A stretch of 64,000 nt of DNA from Microbacterium marinum. GTDB lineage: Bacteria > Actinomycetota > Actinomycetes > Actinomycetales > Microbacteriaceae. The notes under the pieces were generated by a model. That model was not told the origin of the DNA. It saw nothing but the letters and a program-made list of their open reading frames with translations, and searched no databases. Positions 10,342-18,532 of this stretch are shown here, in pieces. Where the stretch lies: assembly GCF_014204835.1 (NCBI RefSeq), contig NZ_JACHMD010000001.1:1860001-1924000 (forward strand), in the 5' to 3' direction. The translations under genes and the position numbers were made by a program. Each line of letters starts with the position of its first letter. Within the stretch, counting starts at the first letter, position 1.

Positions 10342-11442
10342 ATGACCCTCACCGACCCCACCACCGCTCCGGCCCCGTTGACCTTCGCGGTCACGAAGAA
10401 CCTCGCCGCCGCGACGCCCGCCGCCCGCGAGGAGATCCTCGCGAACCCCGGTTTCGGGACGAACTTCACCGATCACATGGTGGACATCTGCTGGTCGCAG
10501 AAGGGCGGCTGGCATCGTCCGCGCGTCCAGCCGTACGGACCGATCTCGCTGTCCCCGGCCGCCGCCGTGCTGCACTACGGACAGGAGATCTTCGAGGGGA
10601 TCAAGGCATACCGCCACGCCGACGGGTCGATCCACACCTTCCGCCCCGAGGAGAACGCGCGCCGTCTGCAGCGTTCGGCTCGCCGCATGGCCCTCCCCGA
10701 GCTCCCGGTCGAGCACTTCCTGCAGTCGCTGCGTGAGCTCGTCGCCGTCGACGGCGACTGGGTGCCCGCGGGCGCCGACCAGAGCCTCTACCTGCGTCCG
10801 TTCATGTTCGCCAAGGAGGCCTTCCTCGGCGTGCGGCCCGCAGAGAAGGTCGCCTACTACGTGATCGCGAGCCCGGCCGGTGCGTACTTCAAGGGCGGCG
10901 TCACCCCCGTGAAGATCTGGCTCAGCGAGGATTACGCGCGCGCCGGCAAGGGCGGCACGGGCGCGGCGAAGACCGGCGGCAACTATGCGGCCAGCCTCCT
11001 GCCACAGGCGCAGGCGTACGAGCAGGGCTGCGACCAGGTGGTCTTCCTCGACGAGGACGGCAACGTGGAGGAGCTCGGCGGCATGAACGTCGTCTTCGTG
11101 AAAAAGGACGGCACCCTCGTGACCCCTCAGTCGGAGTCGATCCTCGCGGGCATCACCCGGGACTCCATCCTCCAGCTCGCCGAGGACCGGGGCCACCGCG
11201 TCGAACGCCGGGCGGTGTCTCTCGCCGAGTGGCGCGACGGCGTGGCATCCGGCGACATCGTCGAGGTCTTCGCCTGCGGCACCGCGGCCGTGGTCACCCC
11301 GATCGGCGCCCTGAAGACGCCCGACTTCGAAGACGCGCAGCCGTCGGGCACGCTCGCCCTCGAACTGCGTCAGCACCTCACCGACATCCAGTACGGGCGC
11401 GCCGAGGACACCCACGGCTGGCTCGTTCGGCTGGACGGCTGA
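10342..11442 (+). CDS. ilvE: Branched-chain amino-acid aminotransferase, class IV PLP
   Basis: This 366-residue transaminase makes the last step to valine, leucine and isoleucine. Fold-type IV features are present: [19 protein letters not shown] near the N-terminus, the PLP lysine in [13 protein letters not shown] (about K210), and the cofactor segment [22 protein letters not shown] near the C-terminus binds phosphate. Length suits the actinobacterial BCAT. The ATG follows AGGA sequences, and the FAH-family gene begins 2 bp after its stop. Confidence 0.97.
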   Translation: MTLTDPTTAPAPLTFAVTKNLAAATPAAREEILANPGFGTNFTDHMVDICWSQKGGWHRPRVQPYGPISLSPAAAVLHYGQEIFEGIKAYRHADGSIHTFRPEENARRLQRSARRMALPELPVEHFLQSLRELVAVDGDWVPAGADQSLYLRPFMFAKEAFLGVRPAEKVAYYVIASPAGAYFKGGVTPVKIWLSEDYARAGKGGTGAAKTGGNYAASLLPQAQAYEQGCDQVVFLDEDGNVEELGGMNVVFVKKDGTLVTPQSESILAGITRDSILQLAEDRGHRVERRAVSLAEWRDGVASGDIVEVFACGTAAVVTPIGALKTPDFEDAQPSGTLALELRQHLTDIQYGRAEDTHGWLVRLDG

Positions 11443-11444
11443 TC

Positions 11445-12212
11445 GTGCGCATCGTCCGGTACAGCCGCGCCGAGTCCATCCGGTACGGGATCATCGACGA
11501 GAAGGAGGTCGTCGAGCTCGCCGGCGACCCGCTCTTCTCCGGGTTCGACACCACGGGGGAGCGCGTCCCGCTCGCGGAGATCACCCTCCTGGCGCCGTCT
11601 ATCCCGCGGTCGAAGGTCATCGGCGTCGGCAAGAACTACCGTGATCACGCGGCCGAGATGGGCGGAGAGGCGCCGGCGGAACCCCTGCTGTTCCTCAAGC
11701 CGAACACCTCCGTCATCGGACCGAACGACGCCATCGTGCGCCCCACGCAGTCGGCTCGCACTGACTACGAGGGAGAGTTGGCCGTCGTCATCGGCCGCGT
11801 CGCGAAGAACGTGTCCGCCGACCAGGCGCTCGACTACGTGTTCGGGTACACCATCGCGAACGACGTCACCGCCCGCGACCTGCAGTCCTCTGACGGACAG
11901 TGGGCGCGCGCCAAGGGGTTCGACACCTTCTGCCCCCTGGGCCCCGCAATCGAGACCGACTTCGACGTCGACGGCGATGCCCGCATCGTGACGCGGGTGA
12001 ACGGGGAGGTCCGTCAGGACGGTCCGATCTCCGACATGGTTCATTCGGTGCGAGAGATCATCGCCTACGTCTCGGCGGCGTTCACCCTGCTGCCGGGCGA
12101 TGTCATCCTCACCGGCACCCCGGCAGGGATCGGATCCTTCGAGGCCGGCGACGTCATCGAGGTCGAGATCACCGGGCTGGGAATCCTGCGCAACACGGCG
12201 CGGAATGCCTGA
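11445..12212 (+). CDS. Fumarylacetoacetate hydrolase (FAH) family protein
   Basis: This 255-residue member of the FAH superfamily acts on C-C bonds of diketo acids; close relatives are 2-hydroxyhepta-2,4-diene-1,7-dioate isomerases or oxaloacetate decarboxylase/acylpyruvase-like enzymes. It shows [10 protein letters not shown], the metal ligands in the [10 protein letters not shown] region, [14 protein letters not shown], and the C-terminal TGTPAGIG loop. The GTG start is 2 bp after ilvE. The same gene type lies beside gltX in Mycobacterium, so the position is ancestral. The real substrate cannot be told from sequence. Confidence 0.9.
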   Translation: MRIVRYSRAESIRYGIIDEKEVVELAGDPLFSGFDTTGERVPLAEITLLAPSIPRSKVIGVGKNYRDHAAEMGGEAPAEPLLFLKPNTSVIGPNDAIVRPTQSARTDYEGELAVVIGRVAKNVSADQALDYVFGYTIANDVTARDLQSSDGQWARAKGFDTFCPLGPAIETDFDVDGDARIVTRVNGEVRQDGPISDMVHSVREIIAYVSAAFTLLPGDVILTGTPAGIGSFEAGDVIEVEITGLGILRNTARNA

Positions 12213-13437
12213 GGACGCGGACCTCCTCACTCCCGACGGGGTCGCCCGCGTCCAGCGGCGCACAGTCGCCGTGCTCGCCGCCGGCCAGGTGCTCGGCGGC
12301 GTCGCCTTCGGAGCCACGGTGTCCCTCGGCGCGCTCCTGGCGGCCGATCTCTCCGGCCAGGAGGCGCTCTCCGGGCTGGCAACCGCGTCGGTGACCCTCG
12401 GTGCCGCCCTGTGCGCCATCCCGCTGGCACGCCTCGCCGCGTCTCGGGGACGGCGCCGTGCGCTGACGCTCGGGAACCTCTTCGCCCTGATCGGCATCGC
12501 GTTGGTGATCACCGCGGCAGCAGTGCGGTGGTTCCCACTGCTCCTGGTCGGCGTCATCCTGATCGGCGCCGGCAACGCGGGGAACCTGCAGTCGCGGTTC
12601 GCGGCGACCGACCTGTCGGCGCCGACCCGCCGGGGCCGGGACCTCGGAACCGTGGTCTGGGCGACGACCATCGGGGGCGTCCTCGGACCCCTGATGCTGA
12701 CACCGGGGGAGGTGGTGGGCGGGTGGCTCGGGATGCCGCCGCTCACCGGTTCCTATGCGTTCTCGATCGTCGCGCAGGTGCTGGCCCTGGGCTTGTACCT
12801 CGTCGGCCTCCGGCCCGACCCGCTGCGCATCGCGCAGGCGCTGGCGCGATCGGCGGGGTCGGGTCCTGCGCCTGTCGCTGAGCAGGACAGTCCTCGTGTC
12901 GCGCGCTACGCAGTCTTCGCGGTCGCCGGTTCGCACGTGGTGATGGCATCCGTGATGGCGATGACGCCCGTGCACCTCTCCCACCTCGACCCGCGCAATG
13001 TCACGACGATCGTGGGGGTGACGATCGCGCTCCACGTGTTCGGGATGTACGGTCTCTCACCCGTCTTCGGCGTGCTGGCGGACCGCTGGGGGCGGCTGCG
13101 CACCATCCTGCTCGGCCAAGCGATCCTGGCCGCCTCACTCGTGACCGCAGCCGTCGCGCCGCAGTCCGCCACCGCGGTGCTCATCGCCCTCGTCCTGCTC
13201 GGTCTCGGGTGGAGCGCGGCCACCGTCGGGGGAGCGGCGCTGCTCACGGAGGCGACGCCCACCGCCCTCCGACCGCGCCGGCAGGGTCGCAGCGACACCG
13301 CGATGACGCTCTCCGCCGCCATCGGCTCCGTCCTCGCCGGCGGGGTGCTCCAGCTCATCGGGTACGGCGGGCTGGCGATGGTGGCCCTGGTCGTGGTGGT
13401 GGCGATCACCGTGCTCTCGCCGTACGCGCGCCGCTGA
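12205..13437 (+). CDS. MFS transporter, about 12 helices
   Basis: This 410-residue membrane protein has two six-helix halves. Each carries an MFS motif-A-like loop: [18 protein letters not shown] (about residues 72-89) and [18 protein letters not shown] in the second half. The central cytoplasmic loop is rich in Ala and Ser. The ATG overlaps the FAH stop by 8 bp, so translation is coupled. An MFS gene at this place beside gltX also occurs in mycobacteria. Substrate unknown. Confidence 0.9.
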   Translation: MPEDADLLTPDGVARVQRRTVAVLAAGQVLGGVAFGATVSLGALLAADLSGQEALSGLATASVTLGAALCAIPLARLAASRGRRRALTLGNLFALIGIALVITAAAVRWFPLLLVGVILIGAGNAGNLQSRFAATDLSAPTRRGRDLGTVVWATTIGGVLGPLMLTPGEVVGGWLGMPPLTGSYAFSIVAQVLALGLYLVGLRPDPLRIAQALARSAGSGPAPVAEQDSPRVARYAVFAVAGSHVVMASVMAMTPVHLSHLDPRNVTTIVGVTIALHVFGMYGLSPVFGVLADRWGRLRTILLGQAILAASLVTAAVAPQSATAVLIALVLLGLGWSAATVGGAALLTEATPTALRPRRQGRSDTAMTLSAAIGSVLAGGVLQLIGYGGLAMVALVVVVAITVLSPYARR

Positions 13438-13486
13438 CCGCCGACGCGCCCGGGTCGGGGAGAGCGCGGACGTAGACTGGGAAGCG

Positions 13487-15001
13487 ATGTCTGCCGCACC
13501 GCACCCCGCCACCACGACCGCCTCCGGATCCGACGTCCGGGTCCGCTTCTGCCCGTCGCCGACGGGTCTGCCCCACGTGGGTATGGTCCGGACCGCCCTC
13601 TTCAACTGGGCCTATGCGCGCCACACCGGCGGTCGCATGGTGTTCCGGGTCGAGGACACCGATGCGGCGCGTGACAGCGAGGAGAGCTACCGCCAGCTCA
13701 TCGACGCGCTGACCTGGCTGGAGATCGACTGGGACGAGGGCGTCGAGACGGGCGGACCGCACGCGCCCTACCGGCAGTCTCAGCGGCACGACATCTACCG
13801 TGGCGTCCTCGAGAAGCTGATCGCCTCCGGTGCCGTGTACGAGTCGTACTCGACCGCCGAGGAGATCGACGCGCGCAACGCCGCGAACGGGCGGGCGAAG
13901 CAGCTCGGCTACGACAACTTCGACCGCGCGCTCACCCAGGAGCAGAAGGACGCCTTCCGCGCGGAGGGACGAGAGCCCGCCTGGCGGCTGCGCGTGCCCG
14001 ACGTCGACCTGACCTATGTCGACCTGATCCGCGGCGAGGTGACCTTCCCGGCCGGCTCCTTCCCCGATTTCGTGGTGGTGCGTGCCGGCGGCATCCCGCT
14101 CTACACCTTCACCAATCCGGTGGACGACGCACTGATGGGGATCACGCACGTCCTCCGCGGCGAGGACCTCATGCCCTCGACCGCGCGCCAGCTCGCCCTT
14201 TACGCCGCTCTGGTGGATGCCGGAGTCACGACGTTCGTGCCGCGCTTCGCGCACATGCCGCTCGTGCTGGGCGAGGAGGGGACGAAGAAGCTCTCCAAGC
14301 GCGACCCGAAGGCGGACCTGTTCCTGCAGCGCGAGAAGGGCTTCATCCACGAGGGCCTCCTCAACTACCTGTCACTCCTCGGCTGGTCGATCGCCGCCGA
14401 CCGCGACGTGTTCAGCCGACAGGAGCTCATCGAGGCGTTCGACATCGTCGACGTGAACCCGAACCCGGCCCGCTTCGACCAGAAGAAGGCCGAGTCGATC
14501 AACGGTGACCACATCCGGATGTTGGCACCCGAGGAGTTCGCGGCGCGTCTCACCCCCTACCTCGTCGGCGCGGGCGTGATGAGCGTGCCGCCGACCGACG
14601 CGCAGCGGGACATGCTCCACAAGGCGGCGCCGTTGGTGCAGGAGCGGATGCAGATGCTCGGCGAGGCGCCGGGACTGCTCGGATTCCTCTTCCGCGACGT
14701 GGAGTCGTACGACGACGATGCATTGAAGGGGCTGCCGGCGAACGCCGCCGAGGTGCTCGCGGCGTCGGCGGACGCGCTCTCGGCGGTGCCCGCCGACGGG
14801 TTCACCGCTGACGCGATCCAGGCGGCTCTGGCGGGCGCGCTCATCGACGGCCTCGGACTCAAGCCGCGTGTCGCCTACGGGCCCGCGCGCGTCGCTCTCA
14901 GCGGGCGTCGCGTGTCGCCGCCGCTGTTCGAGTCGATGGAACTGCTCGGCAAGGATGTCACGCTCGCGCGCCTCGAGCGGCTCCGCGCGACACGCGGCTG
15001 A
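13487..15001 (+). CDS. gltX: Glutamyl-tRNA synthetase (probably non-discriminating)
   Basis: This 504-residue class I synthetase has the HIGH-type motif as [18 protein letters not shown] and the KMSKS-type motif as [14 protein letters not shown] (about residues 265-278), with the helical anticodon-binding domain in the last 180 residues. A TAGACT -10 box (13473-13478) lies 8 nt before the ATG and the sequence between does not make a well-placed binding site, so the transcript is probably leaderless. A tRNA-Gln gene follows. Actinobacteria generally lack GlnRS, so this enzyme likely charges both tRNA-Glu and tRNA-Gln, with GatCAB correcting the latter (family knowledge). Confidence 0.96.
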   Translation: MSAAPHPATTTASGSDVRVRFCPSPTGLPHVGMVRTALFNWAYARHTGGRMVFRVEDTDAARDSEESYRQLIDALTWLEIDWDEGVETGGPHAPYRQSQRHDIYRGVLEKLIASGAVYESYSTAEEIDARNAANGRAKQLGYDNFDRALTQEQKDAFRAEGREPAWRLRVPDVDLTYVDLIRGEVTFPAGSFPDFVVVRAGGIPLYTFTNPVDDALMGITHVLRGEDLMPSTARQLALYAALVDAGVTTFVPRFAHMPLVLGEEGTKKLSKRDPKADLFLQREKGFIHEGLLNYLSLLGWSIAADRDVFSRQELIEAFDIVDVNPNPARFDQKKAESINGDHIRMLAPEEFAARLTPYLVGAGVMSVPPTDAQRDMLHKAAPLVQERMQMLGEAPGLLGFLFRDVESYDDDALKGLPANAAEVLAASADALSAVPADGFTADAIQAALAGALIDGLGLKPRVAYGPARVALSGRRVSPPLFESMELLGKDVTLARLERLRATRG

Positions 15002-15013
15002 CAGGCCGCCGGT

Positions 15014-15042
15014 TTGGACCGGAGCCAGCCGTGGGCTAAGCT
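15014..15042 (+). promoter_or_regulatory. Sigma-70-type promoter of tRNA-Gln
   Basis: TTGGAC (15014-15019), a 17-bp spacer and TAAGCT (15037-15042) make one of the best promoters in the window. The predicted start is about 25 nt before the tRNA. Confidence 0.75.
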
Positions 15043-15074
15043 TGACCCTCGGAACGGCTTCGGTCGGACCCCCT

Positions 15075-15146
15075 TGGGGTATGGTGTAATTGGCAACACG
15101 GCGGTTTCTGGTTCCGTTGTTCTTGGTTCGAGTCCAGGTACCCCAG
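15075..15146 (+). tRNA. tRNA-Gln (anticodon CTG)
   Basis: The 72-nt gene folds as a cloverleaf. The acceptor is TGGGGTA paired with TACCCCA, the discriminator is G, the D-arm is GTGT...ACAC, the anticodon loop is TTCTGGT and the T-loop is TTCGAGT. The 3' CCA is not encoded, unlike the tRNA-Glu at 25.9 kb. The U1-A72 pair is typical of bacterial tRNA-Gln. Confidence 0.96.
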
Positions 15147-15153
15147 CAAGGTG

Positions 15154-15179
15154 AAAACCCCCGCTCCGGCGGGGGTTTT
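15154..15179 (+). terminator. Intrinsic terminator after tRNA-Gln
   Basis: An 11-bp perfect stem (AAAACCCCCGC / GCGGGGGTTTT) with loop TCCG starts 8 nt after the tRNA and ends in a T-run. It is the most canonical terminator of the window. Confidence 0.92.
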
Positions 15180-15243
15180 GCCGTTTCGGGATCGACGCTC
15201 TGAGATGGGTTTCCCTTCCGACGCGGGCGGGTCAGAATGAAGC

Positions 15244-15489
15244 ATGGGTCTTTTCTCCTCGCGCCCCGAAGAGCCGTCCGAGTGGGCCGGTCTCCCGTCC
15301 GAGCCGCTGCCCGATCGCACGGATGCCGAGCTGCTGAGCGGCGAGGCCATCTCGCCGTGGCGGCCCGATCTGCTCGGTGCCGGCCCCGAGCACGCGGCAT
15401 CCATCGAGGTGCCCGTGACGGAGTTCCTCCCGCTGGAGGGGGGAACTCCCGGCGGCGGTGTCGGCGAGGCCGGCGGCGACGGGGACTGA
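15244..15489 (+). CDS. Small acidic protein, unknown function
   Basis: This 81-residue, soluble, acidic protein is rich in Pro, Glu, Gly and Asp with a Gly-rich tail. It shows no domain I recognise. CAGAAT (15233-15238) lies 5 nt before the ATG and no binding site is present, matching the leaderless pattern of other genes here. Coding bias fits the frame (third positions mostly G or C). It is convergent with the DUF262 gene, 8 bp away. It could be a small conserved protein of the family Microbacteriaceae. Confidence 0.65.
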   Translation: MGLFSSRPEEPSEWAGLPSEPLPDRTDAELLSGEAISPWRPDLLGAGPEHAASIEVPVTEFLPLEGGTPGGGVGEAGGDGD

Positions 15490-15497
15490 CGCCCCGC

Positions 15498-17510
15498 TCA
15501 GCGCATCGCGTCGCCGATGTAGGAGTACTTGACGAACACCTCGCTGGCCCAGCCGGCCTCCTCGAGCACGCCCTGGACAGCGCTCAGCATGTACTTCGAG
15601 TCCCATCCCATGTAGAGGTGGTGACCCGGGGCGAGTTCGTCCCAGTGGCCGTTCCATGCCTGGGCGGGGTACACCGGACCGCCGCGTCGTGCGCTGAAGT
15701 CGATGACGCTGTCGCGGGAATCGGCCCAAAGCCGCTTGAAGACGCGGTTGAACAGGTAGCGGACGTCCGGCACCTCCCAGTGCTCACCGCGGTACTCGAC
15801 GTAATCGAACTCCCGCTGCCAGCCGCGGGGCCAGCCGCGTCGCTTCTTCGCGTCCAGGATGGGGGTCAGGTTGTCGTCGTCGATCCCGACCACGGCGGGT
15901 CGTCGCCACGTCTCCATGAACCGTCCCGTCAGCGATTCGGTCCGGGCGCCGATCTGCGAGGTGCCCCAGGACGGCGCCTCAGCGACCTCCCGGGTGAACG
16001 CGACACCGCTTCCGGCATAGGCGGAGCGCTTCGCGGCGAAGGACGCGTCGAAGACCTGCTCGGCGATGGGAGGTTCGACGAGCGTCAGATTCCCGAGGGT
16101 GGCAGCGAGGGCGCGGTGTGCGTTCTGCTGGTCCTCGGTGAACTCCGCCCAGCGATGGTCGCCGTCGCCGGACCAGTCGTCGGACGGCGAGACCGGCATG
16201 ACGTGATCGAGGTCGAGTGGTTCGTCGGGGGCGAGGCCCGCCAGGCGCGCCAGGACGAAGTGCGGATGGGGCAGCTCGCCGTATCGCAGCCCGACGCGCG
16301 TGCGCTCGTCCGACGGGGTGATCCGTGCGATGGCGCGCAGGAGCGCGTCACGGCCGAGGTCCGCGGCCCGGCAGAAGCGGGCGACGAGGCGATCGATCGG
16401 GAGGCCGACGACGGTACGCCGCAGCAGCAGCGATTCGACGTCGTCGAGTGAGGCGAGCAAATCGGATGCCGGAAGATCACCGTGCAGGTGGTCGCGGTAG
16501 AGCCGCATGGCGAGCGGATACATGCCTCGGCCGAGGATGCTCACGGCGGCGAAGCGCGACGAGATCGCGGCATCCTGCGCCTCTCGGGGGGACAGGAGAA
16601 GGCGGTAGATCTCGGAGAGCTCCCGCCAGTCGGCGGCGTGCGCGCGCAGGGTCGCCACGTCGAGACGGGGGAACTCGTGTCGGAAGGCGTCGTACACGCC
16701 GCGCTCACCCTCGACGAGCACCTCACGGCCGGTGAGCATCACCAGGTAGTCGCGCCAGAAGGCTCCGATCTGCTCGGCCGTGTTCTCCTCGATGGGCAGC
16801 CAGTACTCGGTCTCGATCTCGCGTTGCTCCGCATGCGAGAGCCCCATGAGGACGTAGTTGTGGATGAGCTCGTGGTCGCGGAGCGGTTCGCCCGTCGAAT
16901 TGAGGCTCTCGAAGATCTGCTGCGCGTTGGCGCCGGCGCCGAGGGTGATCGAGACGTGCTCGAGCTTGCGCAGGCCACGCCAGATGGCGGCCGCCTCGTC
17001 GGGTCGGATCTGGCTGCGAAAGAACGCGTAGTTGTCATCGAAGCGCGATTCGCGCTGGGCGTCACCCGGAGCGCGCCGGTCGAGCACGACGCTCTCGAAG
17101 ACCTCGGCCCAGGCCCGGTGCGGTCGGAGCTTGGTGCGGTCGGGGGAGTCTTCCCGGACCAGGACCCGTTCGAGTTCCGCCGCGAGCGTGGGGTCGTCGT
17201 CGCGCAGCGTGTGGTGGAGCGCGGCGATGAGCAGCATGAGGGTGGTGATGCGCTGCTGACCGTCGATCAGGACGAGGTGCGCCTCGTCATCTGCCGACGT
17301 GCTCGCCGTCGAGAGGATCGACCCGATGAAGTGGGTGCTGTCGGCGTCGGTCTGCGACACGGCCCGGATGTCGCCGAGGAGCTGCTCGCACCCGCCGATG
17401 TCCCATCGGTACTGCCGCTGATAGACCGGGACGACGATGGTGGTGTCGGATGCCGACAACCAATCGATCGTGTTGACGGCGGTCGCTTCGACGTTCGTGG
17501 CAGTGCTCAT
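15498..17510 (-). CDS. DUF262/DUF1524 protein, GmrSD-like (putative type IV restriction nuclease)
   Basis: This 670-residue single-chain protein begins with a DUF262 (GmrS-like, ParB-fold) domain: VPVYQRQYRW near residue 28 and LIDGQQRITT near residue 82, the DGQQR nucleotide-binding motif. A middle DUF1524 (GmrD-like, His-Me nuclease) domain shows LDLDHVMPVSP near residue 434 and LGNLTLVEP about 40 residues on. The last about 110 residues (Trp/Tyr-rich, after KKRRGWPRGW) match nothing I recognise. GmrSD and SspE relatives cut modified phage DNA with NTP dependence. No methylase or other defence gene is adjacent. A GGAG precedes the ATG. Confidence 0.88.
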   Translation of the reverse strand: MSTATNVEATAVNTIDWLSASDTTIVVPVYQRQYRWDIGGCEQLLGDIRAVSQTDADSTHFIGSILSTASTSADDEAHLVLIDGQQRITTLMLLIAALHHTLRDDDPTLAAELERVLVREDSPDRTKLRPHRAWAEVFESVVLDRRAPGDAQRESRFDDNYAFFRSQIRPDEAAAIWRGLRKLEHVSITLGAGANAQQIFESLNSTGEPLRDHELIHNYVLMGLSHAEQREIETEYWLPIEENTAEQIGAFWRDYLVMLTGREVLVEGERGVYDAFRHEFPRLDVATLRAHAADWRELSEIYRLLLSPREAQDAAISSRFAAVSILGRGMYPLAMRLYRDHLHGDLPASDLLASLDDVESLLLRRTVVGLPIDRLVARFCRAADLGRDALLRAIARITPSDERTRVGLRYGELPHPHFVLARLAGLAPDEPLDLDHVMPVSPSDDWSGDGDHRWAEFTEDQQNAHRALAATLGNLTLVEPPIAEQVFDASFAAKRSAYAGSGVAFTREVAEAPSWGTSQIGARTESLTGRFMETWRRPAVVGIDDDNLTPILDAKKRRGWPRGWQREFDYVEYRGEHWEVPDVRYLFNRVFKRLWADSRDSVIDFSARRGGPVYPAQAWNGHWDELAPGHHLYMGWDSKYMLSAVQGVLEEAGWASEVFVKYSYIGDAMR

Positions 17511-17658
17511 GGTCTCCGAATCGTTCCTCGCAGCCTTTCGATCCTATCGTCCGCGGATTTTCCCGGCCCGGTTCCAGGACGCGCGGAGGGGTCGTGCGTA
17601 GGCTTGCCTCAGTCGGGCCTGTAAAAACTTCGCTCGCCCGACAGAAAGGTTGATCCGC

Positions 17659-18432
17659 ATGGGTTACATCAAGAGCGCTGCACTCGAGGAGACCGGCTAC
17701 GTCGTCCTCGACAGCTACGGCAAGGAGATCGATCCGAAGGAGTGGCTCGACATCGAGTACGTCGACTGGAAGTCCTCCGGCGACACCCGCTTCGCTCCTC
17801 TCGCCTCGGCCAAGGGCGAGATCGAGTGCAACGGCTTCTGGAACCACCAGCCGCCGCGCACCGACAAGGATGGCGTCTGGATTCCGGAGCAGACCGAGAA
17901 GGCTCCGACGCTGACGGAGCGTGCTCTCGAGCCCGGCTCCAACGTGGGACGCTGCCGCATCATCGAGCTGCAGCCGAACACCTACGCCGACGCGCTGTAC
18001 AACCTGCACCAGGACGACAACAACCGGCTGAACCCCGACGGCACCGGCTGGGTCGTGCGCAGCTTCTTCAACCTCACCGACGACAAGGACAGCTTCTTCG
18101 TCCTGCGTGAGAACCGCACCGACCCGAGCGAAGAGACGCGCATCGCCCTCCCCGCCGGCGCACAGCTGGTCATCGACACGCAGCGTCTGTGGCACGCCGC
18201 GTACCACCCGGGTGACGCTCCGCGTTACTGCCTCATCACCTCGTGGGAGTCGGGCCCCGAGCTCGACGCCTATATCGCGAAGTACAACGGCGTGAACAAG
18301 GTGGAGAGCGTCCCCCTCGATCAGGAGACGATCGACGCGGCCCAGGCCGAGCAGGAGCGCCGCATCGCCGCGCGCGCTGCGGCCCTCGCCGCGCGCGGGC
18401 AGAAGGAAGTCCTCGCGATGAGCGAGGCGTGA
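17659..18432 (+). CDS. 2-oxoglutarate/Fe(II) oxygenase-like protein, function unknown
   Basis: This 257-residue soluble protein carries a pattern typical of 2OG-Fe(II) dioxygenases: H117-x-D119 in LHQDDNNRL, a distal H179 in RLWHAAYHPG, and R189 ten residues later in PRYCLITSW, where the 2OG carboxylate would bind. About 60 residues separate the HxD and distal H, as expected for a double-stranded beta-helix. The C-terminal 40 residues are an Ala/Arg/Glu-rich helix. The ATG is preceded by AGAAAGG at 9 nt. A TAGGCT -10 box sits at 17599-17604. It is divergent from the DUF262 gene. Substrate unknown. Confidence 0.75.
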   Translation: MGYIKSAALEETGYVVLDSYGKEIDPKEWLDIEYVDWKSSGDTRFAPLASAKGEIECNGFWNHQPPRTDKDGVWIPEQTEKAPTLTERALEPGSNVGRCRIIELQPNTYADALYNLHQDDNNRLNPDGTGWVVRSFFNLTDDKDSFFVLRENRTDPSEETRIALPAGAQLVIDTQRLWHAAYHPGDAPRYCLITSWESGPELDAYIAKYNGVNKVESVPLDQETIDAAQAEQERRIAARAAALAARGQKEVLAMSEA

Positions 18433-18448
18433 CCTTCCGCTGCTGACG

Positions 18449-18484
18449 CAAGACGCCCCCGGCCATCAGGCCGGGGGCGTCTTG
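18449..18484. terminator. Bidirectional intrinsic terminator
   Basis: A perfect 16-bp stem (CAAGACGCCCCCGGCC and its complement) with loop ATCA lies between two convergent genes. It serves the gene ending at 18432 and the one ending at 18533. Confidence 0.88.
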
Positions 18485-18532
18485 CTTGCGATCAGATCAG
18501 GGCTGCGCTGCTACTCACAGCTGCGCTAGTCA

